DNA from: Haloprofundus salinisoli
GTDB lineage: Archaea; Halobacteriota; Halobacteria; Halobacteriales; Haloferacaceae
Direction: 5' to 3'
Length of the DNA stretch: 64,000 bases
Assembly (NCBI RefSeq): GCF_020097815.1
Contig: NZ_CP083663.1
Span: 124,001-188,000, forward strand
Shown here: positions 1 through 8,195 of the stretch, in pieces
How the letters are laid out: the number at the start of each line of letters is the position of its first letter
Numbering within the stretch: the stretch's first letter is position 1
Position numbers and translations under genes: made by a program
Notes under the pieces: generated by a model
Database searches by the model: none
What the model saw: the letters and a program-made list of their open reading frames with translations, nothing else
What the model was told of the DNA's origin: nothing

Positions 1-1
1 A

Positions 2-202
2 CAGAACGTCTCCATCGCGGCCGAAAACGAGAGCTTCCGTCTCGTCGTGGGCACGGAGAACGACACCGTCTCCGCGCCCGTCCCTCGGGTGAACGAGTCG
101 GTGACGCTCAGAGAGATTCAGTTCACGAACCGCGAAGGGAACCTGTACGCCGAGACGAACGGGACGCGGGTGCGAGTCGCGTCGAGAGAACGGTATCGGT
201 AA
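2..202 (+). CDS. C-terminal fragment of an unidentified protein
   Basis: The open frame enters from the left edge of the window and ends at TAA, giving about 66 residues without a start codon here. The residues are rich in Asn, Thr, Val and Glu with several N-X-S/T sites (NVS, NDT, NES, NGT), as is common in secreted or cell-surface haloarchaeal proteins. The fragment is too short to assign a family. It converges on the METTL5-like gene; a nested inverted-repeat structure lies between the two stop codons. Confidence 0.7.
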   Translation, partial: QNVSIAAENESFRLVVGTENDTVSAPVPRVNESVTLREIQFTNREGNLYAETNGTRVRVASRERYR

Positions 203-227
203 CCGAACTCTACAGAAGTCAAGGCAG

Positions 228-310
228 AGTGCCTCGGGGTCGAGTGGTTCGAGACGCGAAGCGTCTCGCCATCACGGAAATTTCCGATTTTCGTACGACG
301 CCGAGGCACT
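228..310. repeat. Nested inverted-repeat element between two convergent genes
   Basis: An outer pair of perfect 10-base arms (AGTGCCTCGG and CCGAGGCACT) encloses an 8-base stem with a GAA loop (CGAGACGC/GCGTCTCG) and a 12-base palindrome CGGAAATTTCCG followed by ATTTT. The right arm abuts the stop codon of the METTL5-like gene. It could be a bidirectional terminator or RNA stabiliser, or a very short MITE-like element with 10-base terminal repeats. No target-site duplication is visible. Confidence 0.6.
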
Positions 311-943
311 TCACGACCACCGAATCCGGAACACCTCTGTGTCGAGGTCTCTCGTCGCCTCGTCGTGGAAGTCGAACTGTCGCTCCAGCGTCAGCGTCGC
401 GCCGAAGGCGTGGGTGACCTCGCCGCCCTCGTCGGCGGCGAACGACTCGACGAACTCCCGACTCCCCTGGTTGTGAATCGAGTACGAGACGTCGGCGAGT
501 TCGGCCGCGGTGGAGAGAAACGCCCGGTCGGCCCCGCGGTTCCCGTTCTGGGCCCCGAACGGCGGGTTCATCAGCACCGTCGTCTTCGAGTCGCCGCCGG
601 AGCCGCACAGCGGGGCGCGCGTCGCGTCGGCGCGAACCCAGTGAATCGGCGTCGTGGTTCCGACGCGGCGTTCGTTGTCGCGGGCGGTGGCGAGCGCTTC
701 GGCGTCGACTTCGACGCCGACGACGCGGGCGGGGCCGCGAAGCGCCGCGCCGAGCGCCAACATCCCCGTGCCGGTGCCGAGGTCCACGACCGTCCGGCCG
801 TCGATGTCGCCCTGCAAATCCGCCAGATGGACGACGTGGGCGGCGATATCCGGCGGCGTCGGATACTGTTCGAGGCGGACCTGCGGGTTCTCGAACCCGA
901 CGACGACGGCCAGTTGCGTCTCCAGCGCGCGCCTGTCTCCCAT
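311..943 (-). CDS. METTL5-family RNA adenine-N6 methyltransferase (COG2263-like)
   Basis: The 210-residue protein is a class I SAM-dependent methylase. It has EQYPTP near residue 25, the SAM-binding loop DLGTGTG at residues 54-60 and the N6-adenine catalytic motif NPPFG at residues 126-130, followed by QNGNRGADR. This is the order and spacing of METTL5/COG2263 proteins, whose eukaryotic members modify small-subunit rRNA. The rRNA target here is inferred. The chosen ATG gives MGDRRALE and overlaps the stop of the upstream gene by one base (TGATG), so the two are probably co-transcribed and translationally coupled. An in-frame extension upstream is Arg-rich and lies inside the neighbour. Confidence 0.85.
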   Translation of the reverse strand: MGDRRALETQLAVVVGFENPQVRLEQYPTPPDIAAHVVHLADLQGDIDGRTVVDLGTGTGMLALGAALRGPARVVGVEVDAEALATARDNERRVGTTTPIHWVRADATRAPLCGSGGDSKTTVLMNPPFGAQNGNRGADRAFLSTAAELADVSYSIHNQGSREFVESFAADEGGEVTHAFGATLTLERQFDFHDEATRDLDTEVFRIRWS

Positions 944-1341
944 CAGGCGAGAGTAGCGTCTCCCGAGAGCGTAAGCGTGACACCCTCGTGCTCGGCGCGT
1001 TCGCGGAGCGCCGCGAGTGCGGGTTCGACTTTCTCGGCCGTACACACCTCGTCGACGACGACGTCGAGACGACCTGCGCCGAGGAACGCCGCCGCGCGGA
1101 GGTGGTCTCGGAGACGGTCGGCTTCCTGTTGGGTCGCAAGCGAGCAGTCCTCGTCGAACCGCGCCTCGACGACGAGCGTCGCCGGCTGGTAGCTTTTCTC
1201 GCCGAGTTCCGCTTTCAGGTCGCGGAGGTACGACGGCGCGGTCGAGTCGAGCGCCGTCGCGTCGAGACGGACTGGAGTGACGTCCGCCGGCCGACATCCG
1301 TCGAGCGCCTGTTGAAGGTTGTGGGAGCGAGTGGTACTCAT
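943..1341 (-). CDS. Conserved-looking protein of unknown function, coupled to METTL5-like gene
   Basis: This 132-residue acidic, soluble protein starts MSTTRSHNLQQ. It has no cysteine motif beyond single Cys residues and no membrane segment; an alternation of Val-rich strands and Glu/Arg-rich helices suggests a small alpha/beta fold. I do not recognise the family. Upstream of the ATG (in gene orientation) lies an A/T-rich stretch with TTTTTGTATAACC, a plausible TATA region about 30 bases away. A longer start giving MSTVHSQRF is possible but would cover that promoter. It is the first gene of a two-gene operon with the METTL5-like methylase, so a role in RNA modification is a guess only. Confidence 0.7.
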   Translation of the reverse strand: MSTTRSHNLQQALDGCRPADVTPVRLDATALDSTAPSYLRDLKAELGEKSYQPATLVVEARFDEDCSLATQQEADRLRDHLRAAAFLGAGRLDVVVDEVCTAEKVEPALAALRERAEHEGVTLTLSGDATLA

Positions 1342-1650
1342 GCTACTACGCCATACCTTTTGGTTATACAAAAATCTTTGTGAATGCACAGTGCTCATAC
1401 TCCCGTCCGTCAAGCGTCGCCGAGGTCGAGACGAGCGGTCGGGTCGAACGGGCGTCACGAACACTAATGCCCGATGCTGACATAACGAACCACGGGGGTC
1501 ACACGCTCCAACCCCCACTCCCCTCGAAACCGGTGTCTACCGACCACGTAGCTCGCGTCGTGTCGGGGACGCCGGAACTCCCTGTCGTATGGTTCGGAAC
1601 TGGAATGTTAAATTCGGTAACACAACTACGGACGAGCAACAAATTTATCC
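1342..1650. other. Intergenic region, left part of the tfb upstream gap
   Basis: No credible gene is seen between the divergent hypothetical gene and the TFB gene. The left end carries the promoter of the leftward gene. The remainder is mixed composition with only short open frames lacking haloarchaeal codon preference, and the right part becomes A/T-rich where the TFB regulatory dyads begin. Confidence 0.5.
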
Positions 1651-1739
1651 GCAAATATACATAATTTGCCAAACATGGCAGCAGGCGTCTCCTTGTGACA
1701 AATTGTCAGTCAGAGTTCTGTTACAAAGGTTTAAACCTT
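1651..1739 (+). promoter_or_regulatory. tfb promoter with three stacked dyad symmetries
   Basis: Three inverted repeats follow one another: GCAAAT-N7-ATTTGC at 1651-1669, TGACAA-A-TTGTCA at 1696-1708, and a perfect 14-base palindrome AAGGTTTAAACCTT at 1726-1739. The last contains TTTAAA, positioned about 25-30 bases before the ATG as expected for a haloarchaeal TATA box, so transcription probably starts at or next to the start codon (leaderless). The dyads are candidate sites for a dimeric regulator or for autoregulation; this is inference. Confidence 0.6.
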
Positions 1740-1759
1740 CCGTTGCCCACAAGCTTTTT

Positions 1760-2713
1760 ATGGAACGTCCGAGTCGGCAGCGTCAGCGAGAGCAGGAAGC
1801 GGAACAGACGTCGGACGAGACCCTGCAGTGTCCGGAATGTAGTTCTACTGATGTTATCACGGATGCGGACCAGGGTGAACTCGTCTGCGACGACTGTGGC
1901 CTCGTCATCGACGAGCGCTCTATCGACCGGGGACCGGAGTGGCGGGCGTTCAACCACTCCGAGCGTCAGTCGAAATCCCGCGTCGGCGCGCCTATCACCG
2001 AGACGATGCACGACCGCGGACTGACGACGACAATCGACTGGAAGGACAAAGACGCCTACGGACGCTCGCTCTCGTCCGAAAAGCGCAGCCAGATGCACCG
2101 CCTGCGCAAGTGGCAGGAGCGCATCCGAACCAAGGACGCCGGCGAGCGTAACCTGCAGTTCGCGCTCAGTGAAATCGACCGGATGGCCTCCGCGCTGGGC
2201 GTCCCGCGCTCGGTCCGCGAAGTCGCGTCGGTCATCTATCGTCGCGCGCTCAACGAGGACCTCATCCGCGGGCGCTCCATCGAGGGTGTCGCCACGAGCG
2301 CCCTCTACGCCGCCTGCCGACAGGAAGGCATCCCGCGAAGCCTCGACGAAGTCGCCGAAGTCTCCCGCGTCCCGCAGAAGGAAATCGGACGGACGTACCG
2401 CTACATCTCTCAGGAACTCGGTCTCGAACTGAAACCCGTCGACCCCAAGCAGTTCGTTCCGCGCTTCGCCTCTGCGCTCGACCTCTCCGAGGAGGTACAG
2501 GCGAAGGCGACCGAAATCATCGACGTCTCCGCCGAGCAGGGCCTGCTCTCGGGCAAGTCGCCGACCGGATTCGCCGCCGCCGCCATCTACGCGGCGTCGC
2601 TTCTGTGCAACGAGAAGAAGACCCAGCGCGAGGTCGCCGACGTCGCGCAGGTGACCGAAGTCACCATCCGTAATCGGTATCAGGAACAGATCGAAGCGAT
2701 GGGCTTCCGCTGA
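1760..2713 (+). CDS. tfb: Transcription initiation factor IIB (TFB)
   Basis: The 317-residue protein bridges TBP at the TATA box and RNA polymerase. A zinc ribbon is formed by C24, C27, C43 and C46 (CPEC and CDDC). It is followed by the B-reader/linker region with DRGPEWRAF, then two cyclin-like repeats, roughly residues 120-205 and 215-305, the second ending [13 protein letters not shown]. Length is normal for archaeal TFB. The start [11 protein letters not shown] is chosen because it lies one helical-turn-correct distance after the TTTAAA box; an upstream in-frame extension would run through the promoter. Haloarchaea have many TFB paralogues and I cannot tell which one this is. Confidence 0.95.
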   Translation: MERPSRQRQREQEAEQTSDETLQCPECSSTDVITDADQGELVCDDCGLVIDERSIDRGPEWRAFNHSERQSKSRVGAPITETMHDRGLTTTIDWKDKDAYGRSLSSEKRSQMHRLRKWQERIRTKDAGERNLQFALSEIDRMASALGVPRSVREVASVIYRRALNEDLIRGRSIEGVATSALYAACRQEGIPRSLDEVAEVSRVPQKEIGRTYRYISQELGLELKPVDPKQFVPRFASALDLSEEVQAKATEIIDVSAEQGLLSGKSPTGFAAAAIYAASLLCNEKKTQREVADVAQVTEVTIRNRYQEQIEAMGFR

Positions 2714-2763
2714 CCTGTTCACCGACCTGAAAGGACTTACCACCCCTTCTCGACGGCGGTAGT

Positions 2764-2862
2764 TTGAACCGCCGCCCAATCCTCCACGCGCCCGGTAGCG
2801 GTGCGACCGTCGGCCTCGCCGGGTGTGCGCGCATCCGGACGGTCCGCGCTATCTGCGAGTGA
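2764..2862 (+). pseudogene. Possible remnant of a Tat-lipoprotein signal peptide
   Basis: A TTG-initiated 32-codon frame reads LNRRPILHAPGSGATVGL then AGCAR. This closely resembles the haloarchaeal Tat lipoprotein leader pattern (NRR, a hydrophobic GxGA stretch, LAGC lipobox) but terminates a few residues after the lipobox cysteine. It sits between the convergent TFB and Agl23 genes and abuts the latter's stop. It is best read as a decayed gene start; chance similarity is possible. Confidence 0.35.
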
Positions 2863-4503
2863 CTACTGCCTGACGAAGACGAACACTTCACGATTCCACA
2901 GGCCGAGTTCGTAGCGCGTCGACTCGTACCCCTCCAGTCGTCGGGCGACCTGACTTCGCGTCTCGCTGTCCGTGACGACGACCGCCGGTTCGCCGGCGGC
3001 CATCACCAACTCGTTCGGCGCCTCGACGCTCGTCTGTCGCGCGTCGATGCGCTCGAAGTACCACGGCAGCGGCAGTCGGTTCCCCCACGCGTCCGACACC
3101 GGCGGTCGGCGGTCGCTGTCGGCGTTCAGCGTGTAGAACGCCTCGCCGACGTAGACGACGTCGGGGCCGTCCGTGCGCTCCATCGCCGCCGAGGCGTTCT
3201 CGAGCATCGGCTCCAGCGGTTGCGAAGGCTGGGCGTACTGCGCGAGGTCGTCGTCGGGACCCGGTTGGCCGTAGACGTTCGTGGCGACGACGCCGCCGAC
3301 GTGCGCCAGAAGGACGAGCGAGACGAGCGCGACGGCACCGACGCGCGCCGCCCGGTCGCGTTCGAGTCCGGTTCGCCCCAGTCGGGCGAGCGCCGCCACG
3401 CCGAGCGCCGCCGGGAGCGTCAGCGCGACGACGGTGTGGACGGCGAGCCACGGCGCGAACTGCTCGGCGAGCATCGGGACCAAAAGCAGCGAGACGCCGG
3501 CCCAGAAGCCGAAGAAATGCAGCAGCGGTCGTCGGCCGCCGGTCAGGTAGCGTTCGTAGAAGAACGCGCCGACGGCGAGGCCGAGCACCGGCAGCGACGC
3601 CACGACGAGCAGTTCGGCGTAGTCGGCGACGTACGGGAGCAGTTCGTGGCCGCCCGTCCGACGGTAGTCGACGCGGACCGCCCAGAACTTCCGGAACGAG
3701 CCGAGAAACGCCGATTCGGCGGTTGTGGGGAGCGTCCTCAGGTTCCAGAGACCGACGTCGTCGGCGTCGCCGGCACGTGGCGCGTAGAAGACGAAAAGCA
3801 CCGCGAGCAGGAGAAACAGCGACCGCGCCAGCGGCGTCGCCCACGAGACGAGCGCCCTCCAGACGCGTTCGGCGGCCGCGACGGGGTTCGCGTCGCCGCG
3901 GACGCGGAGGTGGTCGAACGCCAGAAACGCCGCCAGCGTCCAGCAGATGAGCGTCACGAGCGCGAAGCCCGAGGTCGAAAGCAGCAGGCCCACCGCGGCG
4001 ACGCCGGCGTACAGCGACCGACGGCTCCCGGCGTCGACTGCGCGGAGGAAACACCCGACCGCGAGCAGCGAGAAGGCCGCCAGAAGCAGCTCACCGCGAG
4101 CGAACCGCGAGTAGTAGAGCAACACCGGTTCGACGGCGAGGACGAGCGCGAACGCGACGGTCTCGTCGTCGCGGAGTCGGCTCCGGTAGAGGAGCGCGAC
4201 CAGCGGGAGCAACCCGCCCGCGAGGGCGACGACGAGGCGGCCGGTGAAGTCGTTCGCGCCGAGTAGCGCGAACACGTGGCGATTGACGAGCGGGAGGAAC
4301 GTCCCGCCGGCGACGGGCCGGTACTCGAACGCACCGGAGTCGAGATACCGGAGGGTCCAGTAGCCGACGCGCGCTTCGTCCCAGTGAAACGCCCTCGCGC
4401 CGAGTCCGACGAGACGGGCGACGAGACCGACGACCGCGAGCGCGACGACGGCGAGCGTCGTGCGGTCGAACCGGGAGCGGGCGGCGTCCCCGCGAGGTGT
4501 CAT
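2863..4503 (-). CDS. Agl23-type multi-spanning membrane protein (flippase-associated, TIGR03663-like)
   Basis: The 546-residue protein has about twelve hydrophobic segments after a short basic N-terminus (MTPRGDAARSRFDRTT). After the first segment comes HWDEARVGYW, the acidic loop typical of GT-C glycosyltransferase-like and ArnT/Agl23 proteins, in which the DE pair binds metal or lipid-linked donor. The C-terminus is a soluble alpha/beta tail ending FVFVRQ. Length fits the Agl23 family, reported to act with lipid-linked sugar flipping in haloarchaeal N-glycosylation; that role is by family only. The start is the ATG immediately before the first membrane segment, and an upstream extension is low-quality. 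Confidence 0.75.
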   Translation of the reverse strand: MTPRGDAARSRFDRTTLAVVALAVVGLVARLVGLGARAFHWDEARVGYWTLRYLDSGAFEYRPVAGGTFLPLVNRHVFALLGANDFTGRLVVALAGGLLPLVALLYRSRLRDDETVAFALVLAVEPVLLYYSRFARGELLLAAFSLLAVGCFLRAVDAGSRRSLYAGVAAVGLLLSTSGFALVTLICWTLAAFLAFDHLRVRGDANPVAAAERVWRALVSWATPLARSLFLLLAVLFVFYAPRAGDADDVGLWNLRTLPTTAESAFLGSFRKFWAVRVDYRRTGGHELLPYVADYAELLVVASLPVLGLAVGAFFYERYLTGGRRPLLHFFGFWAGVSLLLVPMLAEQFAPWLAVHTVVALTLPAALGVAALARLGRTGLERDRAARVGAVALVSLVLLAHVGGVVATNVYGQPGPDDDLAQYAQPSQPLEPMLENASAAMERTDGPDVVYVGEAFYTLNADSDRRPPVSDAWGNRLPLPWYFERIDARQTSVEAPNELVMAAGEPAVVVTDSETRSQVARRLEGYESTRYELGLWNREVFVFVRQ

Positions 4504-4624
4504 GTCCCTTCCTGCCGCACCCTGAGGTAGAAGCCTTTCGGGTTCCGTCGCCCGGTGTCGGCGGTACCGATCCGCGACGACTCGGTTCGCAACCGTCAAC
4601 AGGCGCACCGACGTACCGCGTCGT

Positions 4625-4891
4625 ATGTCGATACTCGATTCGCTGCCGAGTCGTCCGCTCTCGGACGCCGAACTCGCCGCGTTGAACCGCGCCGATGCCG
4701 TGGGGTTGGCCATCGCCGTCGACGACGACGGGCCGACGGAGGCGCTCCTGCTGGCGACGGAATCATGGGTGAAGGCGCTCGTGTTCGACGGCGACGGGTG
4801 GCGAACCGCCGACACGGCGTCGCTCGACGAGCGGGAGCGCTACGAAGCGCTAAAGCAGTGCGAGGAGAGCGTCCGGTCGCTTCGCGGCTGA
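4625..4891 (+). CDS. Small acidic haloarchaeal protein of unknown function
   Basis: This 88-residue soluble protein begins MSILDSLPSRPLSDAEL and ends EESVRSLRG. It is very acidic with strong GC3 codon preference, so it is probably translated. A central beta-rich stretch (ALLLATESWVKALVFDGDGW) is flanked by helices. I recognise no catalytic motif. It is divergent from the Agl23-type gene, 121 bases away, and precedes the UspA gene on the same strand by 117 bases. Confidence 0.65.
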   Translation: MSILDSLPSRPLSDAELAALNRADAVGLAIAVDDDGPTEALLLATESWVKALVFDGDGWRTADTASLDERERYEALKQCEESVRSLRG

Positions 4892-5008
4892 CCGTCGTCA
4901 GGAATCAAGAGCGACGTCGCAACCGACGTGGCCGGGTCACTGCTCTCGGCGTGACTCTCACGACGTTTCGGGCGAGAGTTCTAATCAATCGTTCGCGTAC
5001 GCTCTCGT

Positions 5009-5446
5009 ATGTACGACCGAATCCTCCTGCCGACGGACGGAAGCGAGGCGGCGGAGGCGGCCGTTCCCGACGCGTTCGAACTCGCCGAGACGTACGACGC
5101 GGAGATACACGTTCTCTACGTCGTCGATACGCGGACGCTCGCCACCGTCGACTTGGGTGCCGAGACGGTGCTCTCGACGCTCGAAGAGGAGGGCGACGCC
5201 GCCGTCGGGCGGATTCGCGCTCGCGCCGTCGACGCCGGCATCGATGTCGTCACCGCCGTCGAGGCGGGGTCGCCGGCGGACATCATCGTCGACTACAGCG
5301 CAGACCACGACGTCGACCTGGTCGTCATGGCGACGCACGGCCGCCGCGGACTCGACCGGTATCTGCTCGGCAGCGTCGCCGAGCGAGTCGTCCGAAGCGC
5401 CGACGTGCCGGTGCTCACAGTGAGGCGCGCCACACACGTCGAATAA
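5009..5446 (+). CDS. Universal stress protein, UspA family
   Basis: The 145-residue single-domain protein has the UspA hallmarks: MYDRILLPTDGSE at the N-terminus, a central VDLVVMATHGRRGLDRYLLGS loop of the ATP-binding type, and the VAERVVRSADVPVLTVR C-terminal strand-helix-strand. Family members bind ATP or act as small-nucleotide sensors under stress; the particular signal here is unknown. It stands alone, with a short A/T-rich stretch (TTCTAATCAATCG) upstream as the only visible promoter-like sequence, and a long gene-poor gap downstream. Confidence 0.9.
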   Translation: MYDRILLPTDGSEAAEAAVPDAFELAETYDAEIHVLYVVDTRTLATVDLGAETVLSTLEEEGDAAVGRIRARAVDAGIDVVTAVEAGSPADIIVDYSADHDVDLVVMATHGRRGLDRYLLGSVAERVVRSADVPVLTVRRATHVE

Positions 5447-6599
5447 CGTCGGCATACGCGGAGTAAGTCGTCGATACCGCCGGCGTTCGGGGGACGGTGC
5501 GTCCGCTCGACGTCGGTGGAAGGAACCCGGTCCGGTGTGGACCGGTTCCGAAATCAGAGGCATGGTCGCCGCGCAGGCGACGGCCGTAGACTCCGTCGCG
5601 GTCGGTGGAACGTCCGGACACGGGAGCGTCCGGCCACCTCGGCAACCGATATCGAACACACGCGTTCTCCCTATAACTGTTTCCCAGATGGGATGACAAA
5701 CCGTCGGACCCGACGGCCACGCGATTCGGAAAACGGCGGTCGGATTCCCCGTCGTAGACACTTTGTCATCTCGAACGTTCCGTCGAGCCGAACGGACACG
5801 AGGTGCCTACGGGCGTACAATCTCGGCGTAATCGGCGGTGAAATCGATTACGACGGCCATGATACTGTCGAATCGACGGGAAATACCGGCTTGCCCGTCA
5901 TTTGGCTGCACGTTACTTTGGGGGTGTAGCCCCTCGGTTAGGTTGCATCCCGACATAGACGTCGCCGTACGGTTGCACAGTCCCCCTGGTGTGGCGACGG
6001 CGGCGTCCGAGAGCTTGCATGGTTCGCGTCCGGATGCGTTTCCCGGTTCAGTGCACTCCCCCTGAATCGGACTTTTCATGGCTGGAGTCGCGGCCACCAC
6101 CGGGTCTCCACGCGGTCGATCGCCTCCGCCGAAACCTATACGATAGACAGACTATCCATTGTGAGATACATTTAGAAACTTTTATCATAACTGTGTTTGA
6201 TAACCAGTTGTTGCTACAGAAGCCCCGGACAGCAATCGTGCAGAGTGGGCATCTGCTGGCACACCTGACACACCACCTTCTCCGAACCCGACCGACGAGC
6301 GAACAGCGACGCGACAGTGAGCCGACGCCCGCGTCCGCGATTCGGTAGTAACAAGCAAATCGGCTATACGTCAATCCGAAGAATTCGAGCGTGATTGTCG
6401 GACGCGCGGGCGGGTACGCCACAGGCCCGTCGACGCACGAAGCACCGACAATCACACGGCCACTTTCCGATTCGACCGTTACACCGCGACCGGTGGGTCT
6501 CTCGCCGCCGCGCTCTCGGGCGTTCCCCGAATTCAGTCGTTTCCGAGACGACAGTATTTACCATAAAGAGTTTTCTCCGGGCTTTTCGTACCGGCGGGT
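5447..6599. other. Gene-poor 1.15-kb region with hairpins and dyads
   Basis: No frame in this stretch looks like a protein of this organism: codons lose GC3 bias and the local A+T rises, especially from about 6130 to 6220. Visible structures are a strong hairpin at 5522-5549, the dyad GATAG-N5-CTATC at 6142-6156, and TTATCA-N10-TGATAA at 6182-6203. The right end carries the ferredoxin promoter (TATTTACCATAAAG about 45 bases before its ATG). The region could hold an RNA gene or a decayed element. Confidence 0.5.
5522..5549. other. Strong GC-rich hairpin downstream of uspA
   Basis: GGAACCCGGTCC pairs with GGACCGGTTCC across a GGTGT loop, an 11-base-pair stem with one bulged C. It lies about 75 bases after the uspA stop codon with no following T-run, so it is a possible RNA 3' end structure or part of an unannotated RNA. 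Confidence 0.5.
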
Positions 6600-6932
6600 A
6601 TGCCCGAATACACTGTCGAGTTCGTCGGCACCGGCGAGAGCATCGAAGTCTCCGACACGCAGACCATCCTCAAAGCCTGTATCGACGAAGGAATCGCACA
6701 GGAGTACTCCTGCCGCGTCGGCATGTGCCTGGCGTGTTCGGCCGAGATCGTCGAGGGTGAAGTCACGCAACCGGCCGCGCGCGGACTCACCGAGGAGGAA
6801 GCCGAGAAGTACGCGCTCACCTGCATGGCTCGCCCCCAGAGCGACCTGAAACTCGACCGGGGCAAGTACCCGCCGAGCATCGAGAGCGACGCACAGGCGA
6901 CGGGCGACGCCGCCGCGGCCGACGACGACTAA
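6600..6932 (+). CDS. Plant-type 2Fe-2S ferredoxin
   Basis: The 110-residue protein carries the plant-type ferredoxin cluster motif: C38, C43, C46 (CRVGMCLAC) and C75 (LTCMARP). These bind one 2Fe-2S cluster for low-potential electron transfer. The body matches the beta-grasp ferredoxin fold (YTVEFVGTGESIEV at the start). The acidic tail SDAQATGDAAAADDD is a halophilic adaptation. It lacks the roughly 25-30 residue acidic insertion near the N-terminus seen in the main halophilic ferredoxin, so it is probably a secondary ferredoxin. The gene is monocistronic, with a TATTTACC-type TATA region and a short leader. Confidence 0.92.
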   Translation: MPEYTVEFVGTGESIEVSDTQTILKACIDEGIAQEYSCRVGMCLACSAEIVEGEVTQPAARGLTEEEAEKYALTCMARPQSDLKLDRGKYPPSIESDAQATGDAAAADDD

Positions 6933-7009
6933 CTGCCCTCACTCTCGCGTTCTCCCCTCCCGCCAGTGCCGATGGCGTCAGCACGACGCCGGCAACGCCA
7001 ACGCCGATA

Positions 7010-8167
7010 TCAGTCCGCCGTCGCCGCGCAGTTGTTCGGACCCAGTTCCAACTCGAACGCCGCCTCGTCGTCGACCGAGCCGCGGCCGAGGTTCGTCTCG
7101 ACTATCTCCTCGAAGTTGTTCGGCCGCGGCGGCATCCTCGACAGCGCGTAGTCGACGAACTCGCCTTCCTCCATCGAGAGCGCCGCTAATCGGGCTTTGA
7201 GTTCGCCGAGCGTCGCGGTGTAGGTATCGTCCTCGGCGGGTTCGGCGCTGTCGCCGTAGTGGCCGGGTGCGACCACCGTCTCGTCGGGCAACGAAAGCAC
7301 CCGGTCGCTGAGCGTCCGGTGGAGCTGTCGTGCCATCTCCTCGGCTCCCTCGTCGCCGCGTTCCAGGTCGGGACGGGCGACGCTCTCGGTGAAAAGCAGG
7401 TCGCCGCCGACCAGGAGGTTCCCGACTCGGTAGACGGTCATCTCGGTAGTGTGTCCCGGCGCGTGCATCGCTTCGAGCGTCACGTCGCCGACGCGGAGTT
7501 CGTCGCCGTCGCCGACCAGTTCGGCGTCGAACGCGAGTCCGCGGTCGGTCGCTCCCTCGGGGACCACGACAGCCGCGTCGCTCCGCTCGGCCACGTCGCG
7601 CACGCCGCTGACGTGGTCGGCGTGGACGTGGGTGTCCATCGCATACCGGAGCTCCGCGCCGCGATTGCGGGCGTCCTCGACGTAGCGGTCGGCGAAGAGC
7701 CGAAGCGGGTCGACGACGGCCGCCTCGTCGCCGGAGACGACGAGATACGCGAGACAGCCGCTCGCGGGCCGCTGGTACTGAATCACCGTCGCGCCCCCGG
7801 TGTCGGCGTCGAGTTCTTGGGTGTGGTACACCCGCGCCCATCCACGCATTCCCTCTTCGAGGTTCACCGCGTCGACGCCGTGGTCGCGGAGCGCCCCGGC
7901 TACCGTCGCGCTCGACTCGCCGCGGCCGCAGATGACGACCACTCGCTCGTCGTCGTCGAAGTCAGCCGCGAGGTCACTGATTTCGTCCTTCGCCTGCGCC
8001 TGGACGAACTGCATGTACGGCAGGTGCGTCGTCTCCACGTCGCCGCCGCCGAGCGGCCACTGTTCTGCTTCGTCGCGGTTTCGTACGTCCAACACCCGCA
8101 CTCGCTCGCCGGCGCGGAGCGTCTCGGCCAGCGCCGCCGGGGAGACCGTGACTCCGTCGGAGGTCAT
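7010..8167 (-). CDS. Rhodanese / metallo-beta-lactamase fusion (persulfide dioxygenase-like)
   Basis: The 385-residue protein joins an N-terminal rhodanese domain (about residues 8-110, active-site Cys80 in ICGRGESS) to a C-terminal metallo-beta-lactamase domain with THVHADHVSG, a later MHAPGHTT and VVAPGHYG histidines. The metal site resembles ETHE1-type persulfide dioxygenases, which oxidise glutathione or other low-molecular persulfides, while the rhodanese moves sulfane sulfur. Known bacterial fusions usually carry rhodanese at the C-terminus; here it is first. The ATG giving MTSDGVTVSPAAL fits the domain boundary. It is divergent from a ferritin-like gene, and GC-rich repeats lie between the two. 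Confidence 0.85.
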   Translation of the reverse strand: MTSDGVTVSPAALAETLRAGERVRVLDVRNRDEAEQWPLGGGDVETTHLPYMQFVQAQAKDEISDLAADFDDDERVVVICGRGESSATVAGALRDHGVDAVNLEEGMRGWARVYHTQELDADTGGATVIQYQRPASGCLAYLVVSGDEAAVVDPLRLFADRYVEDARNRGAELRYAMDTHVHADHVSGVRDVAERSDAAVVVPEGATDRGLAFDAELVGDGDELRVGDVTLEAMHAPGHTTEMTVYRVGNLLVGGDLLFTESVARPDLERGDEGAEEMARQLHRTLSDRVLSLPDETVVAPGHYGDSAEPAEDDTYTATLGELKARLAALSMEEGEFVDYALSRMPPRPNNFEEIVETNLGRGSVDDEAAFELELGPNNCAATAD

Positions 8168-8195
8168 GGTTCGGAGTACGTCCTCGGACGCCAAA

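Noticed and set aside
365-1192. Long plus-strand open frame across the METTL5-like gene pair
   Set aside because: It is antisense to two well-supported overlapping genes and has the Arg/Val/Gly-rich composition typical of the reverse reading of GC-rich haloarchaeal genes.
1675-1698. Eight-codon mini frame ATGGCAGCAGG... before tfb as a leader peptide
   Set aside because: The predicted tfb transcript starts downstream of it (TTTAAA at 1730), so it would not be on the mRNA.
3220-4266. Long plus-strand frame rich in Glu, Arg and Gln across the Agl23-type gene
   Set aside because: It lies wholly opposite a membrane protein with clear motifs; its low-complexity charged sequence is an antisense artefact.
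6193-6348. GTG-started frame after the TTATCA-N10-TGATAA dyad
   Set aside because: It is preceded by promoter-like sequence, but the product (FDNQLLLQKPRTAIVQSG...) has composition unlike haloarchaeal proteins and no domain.
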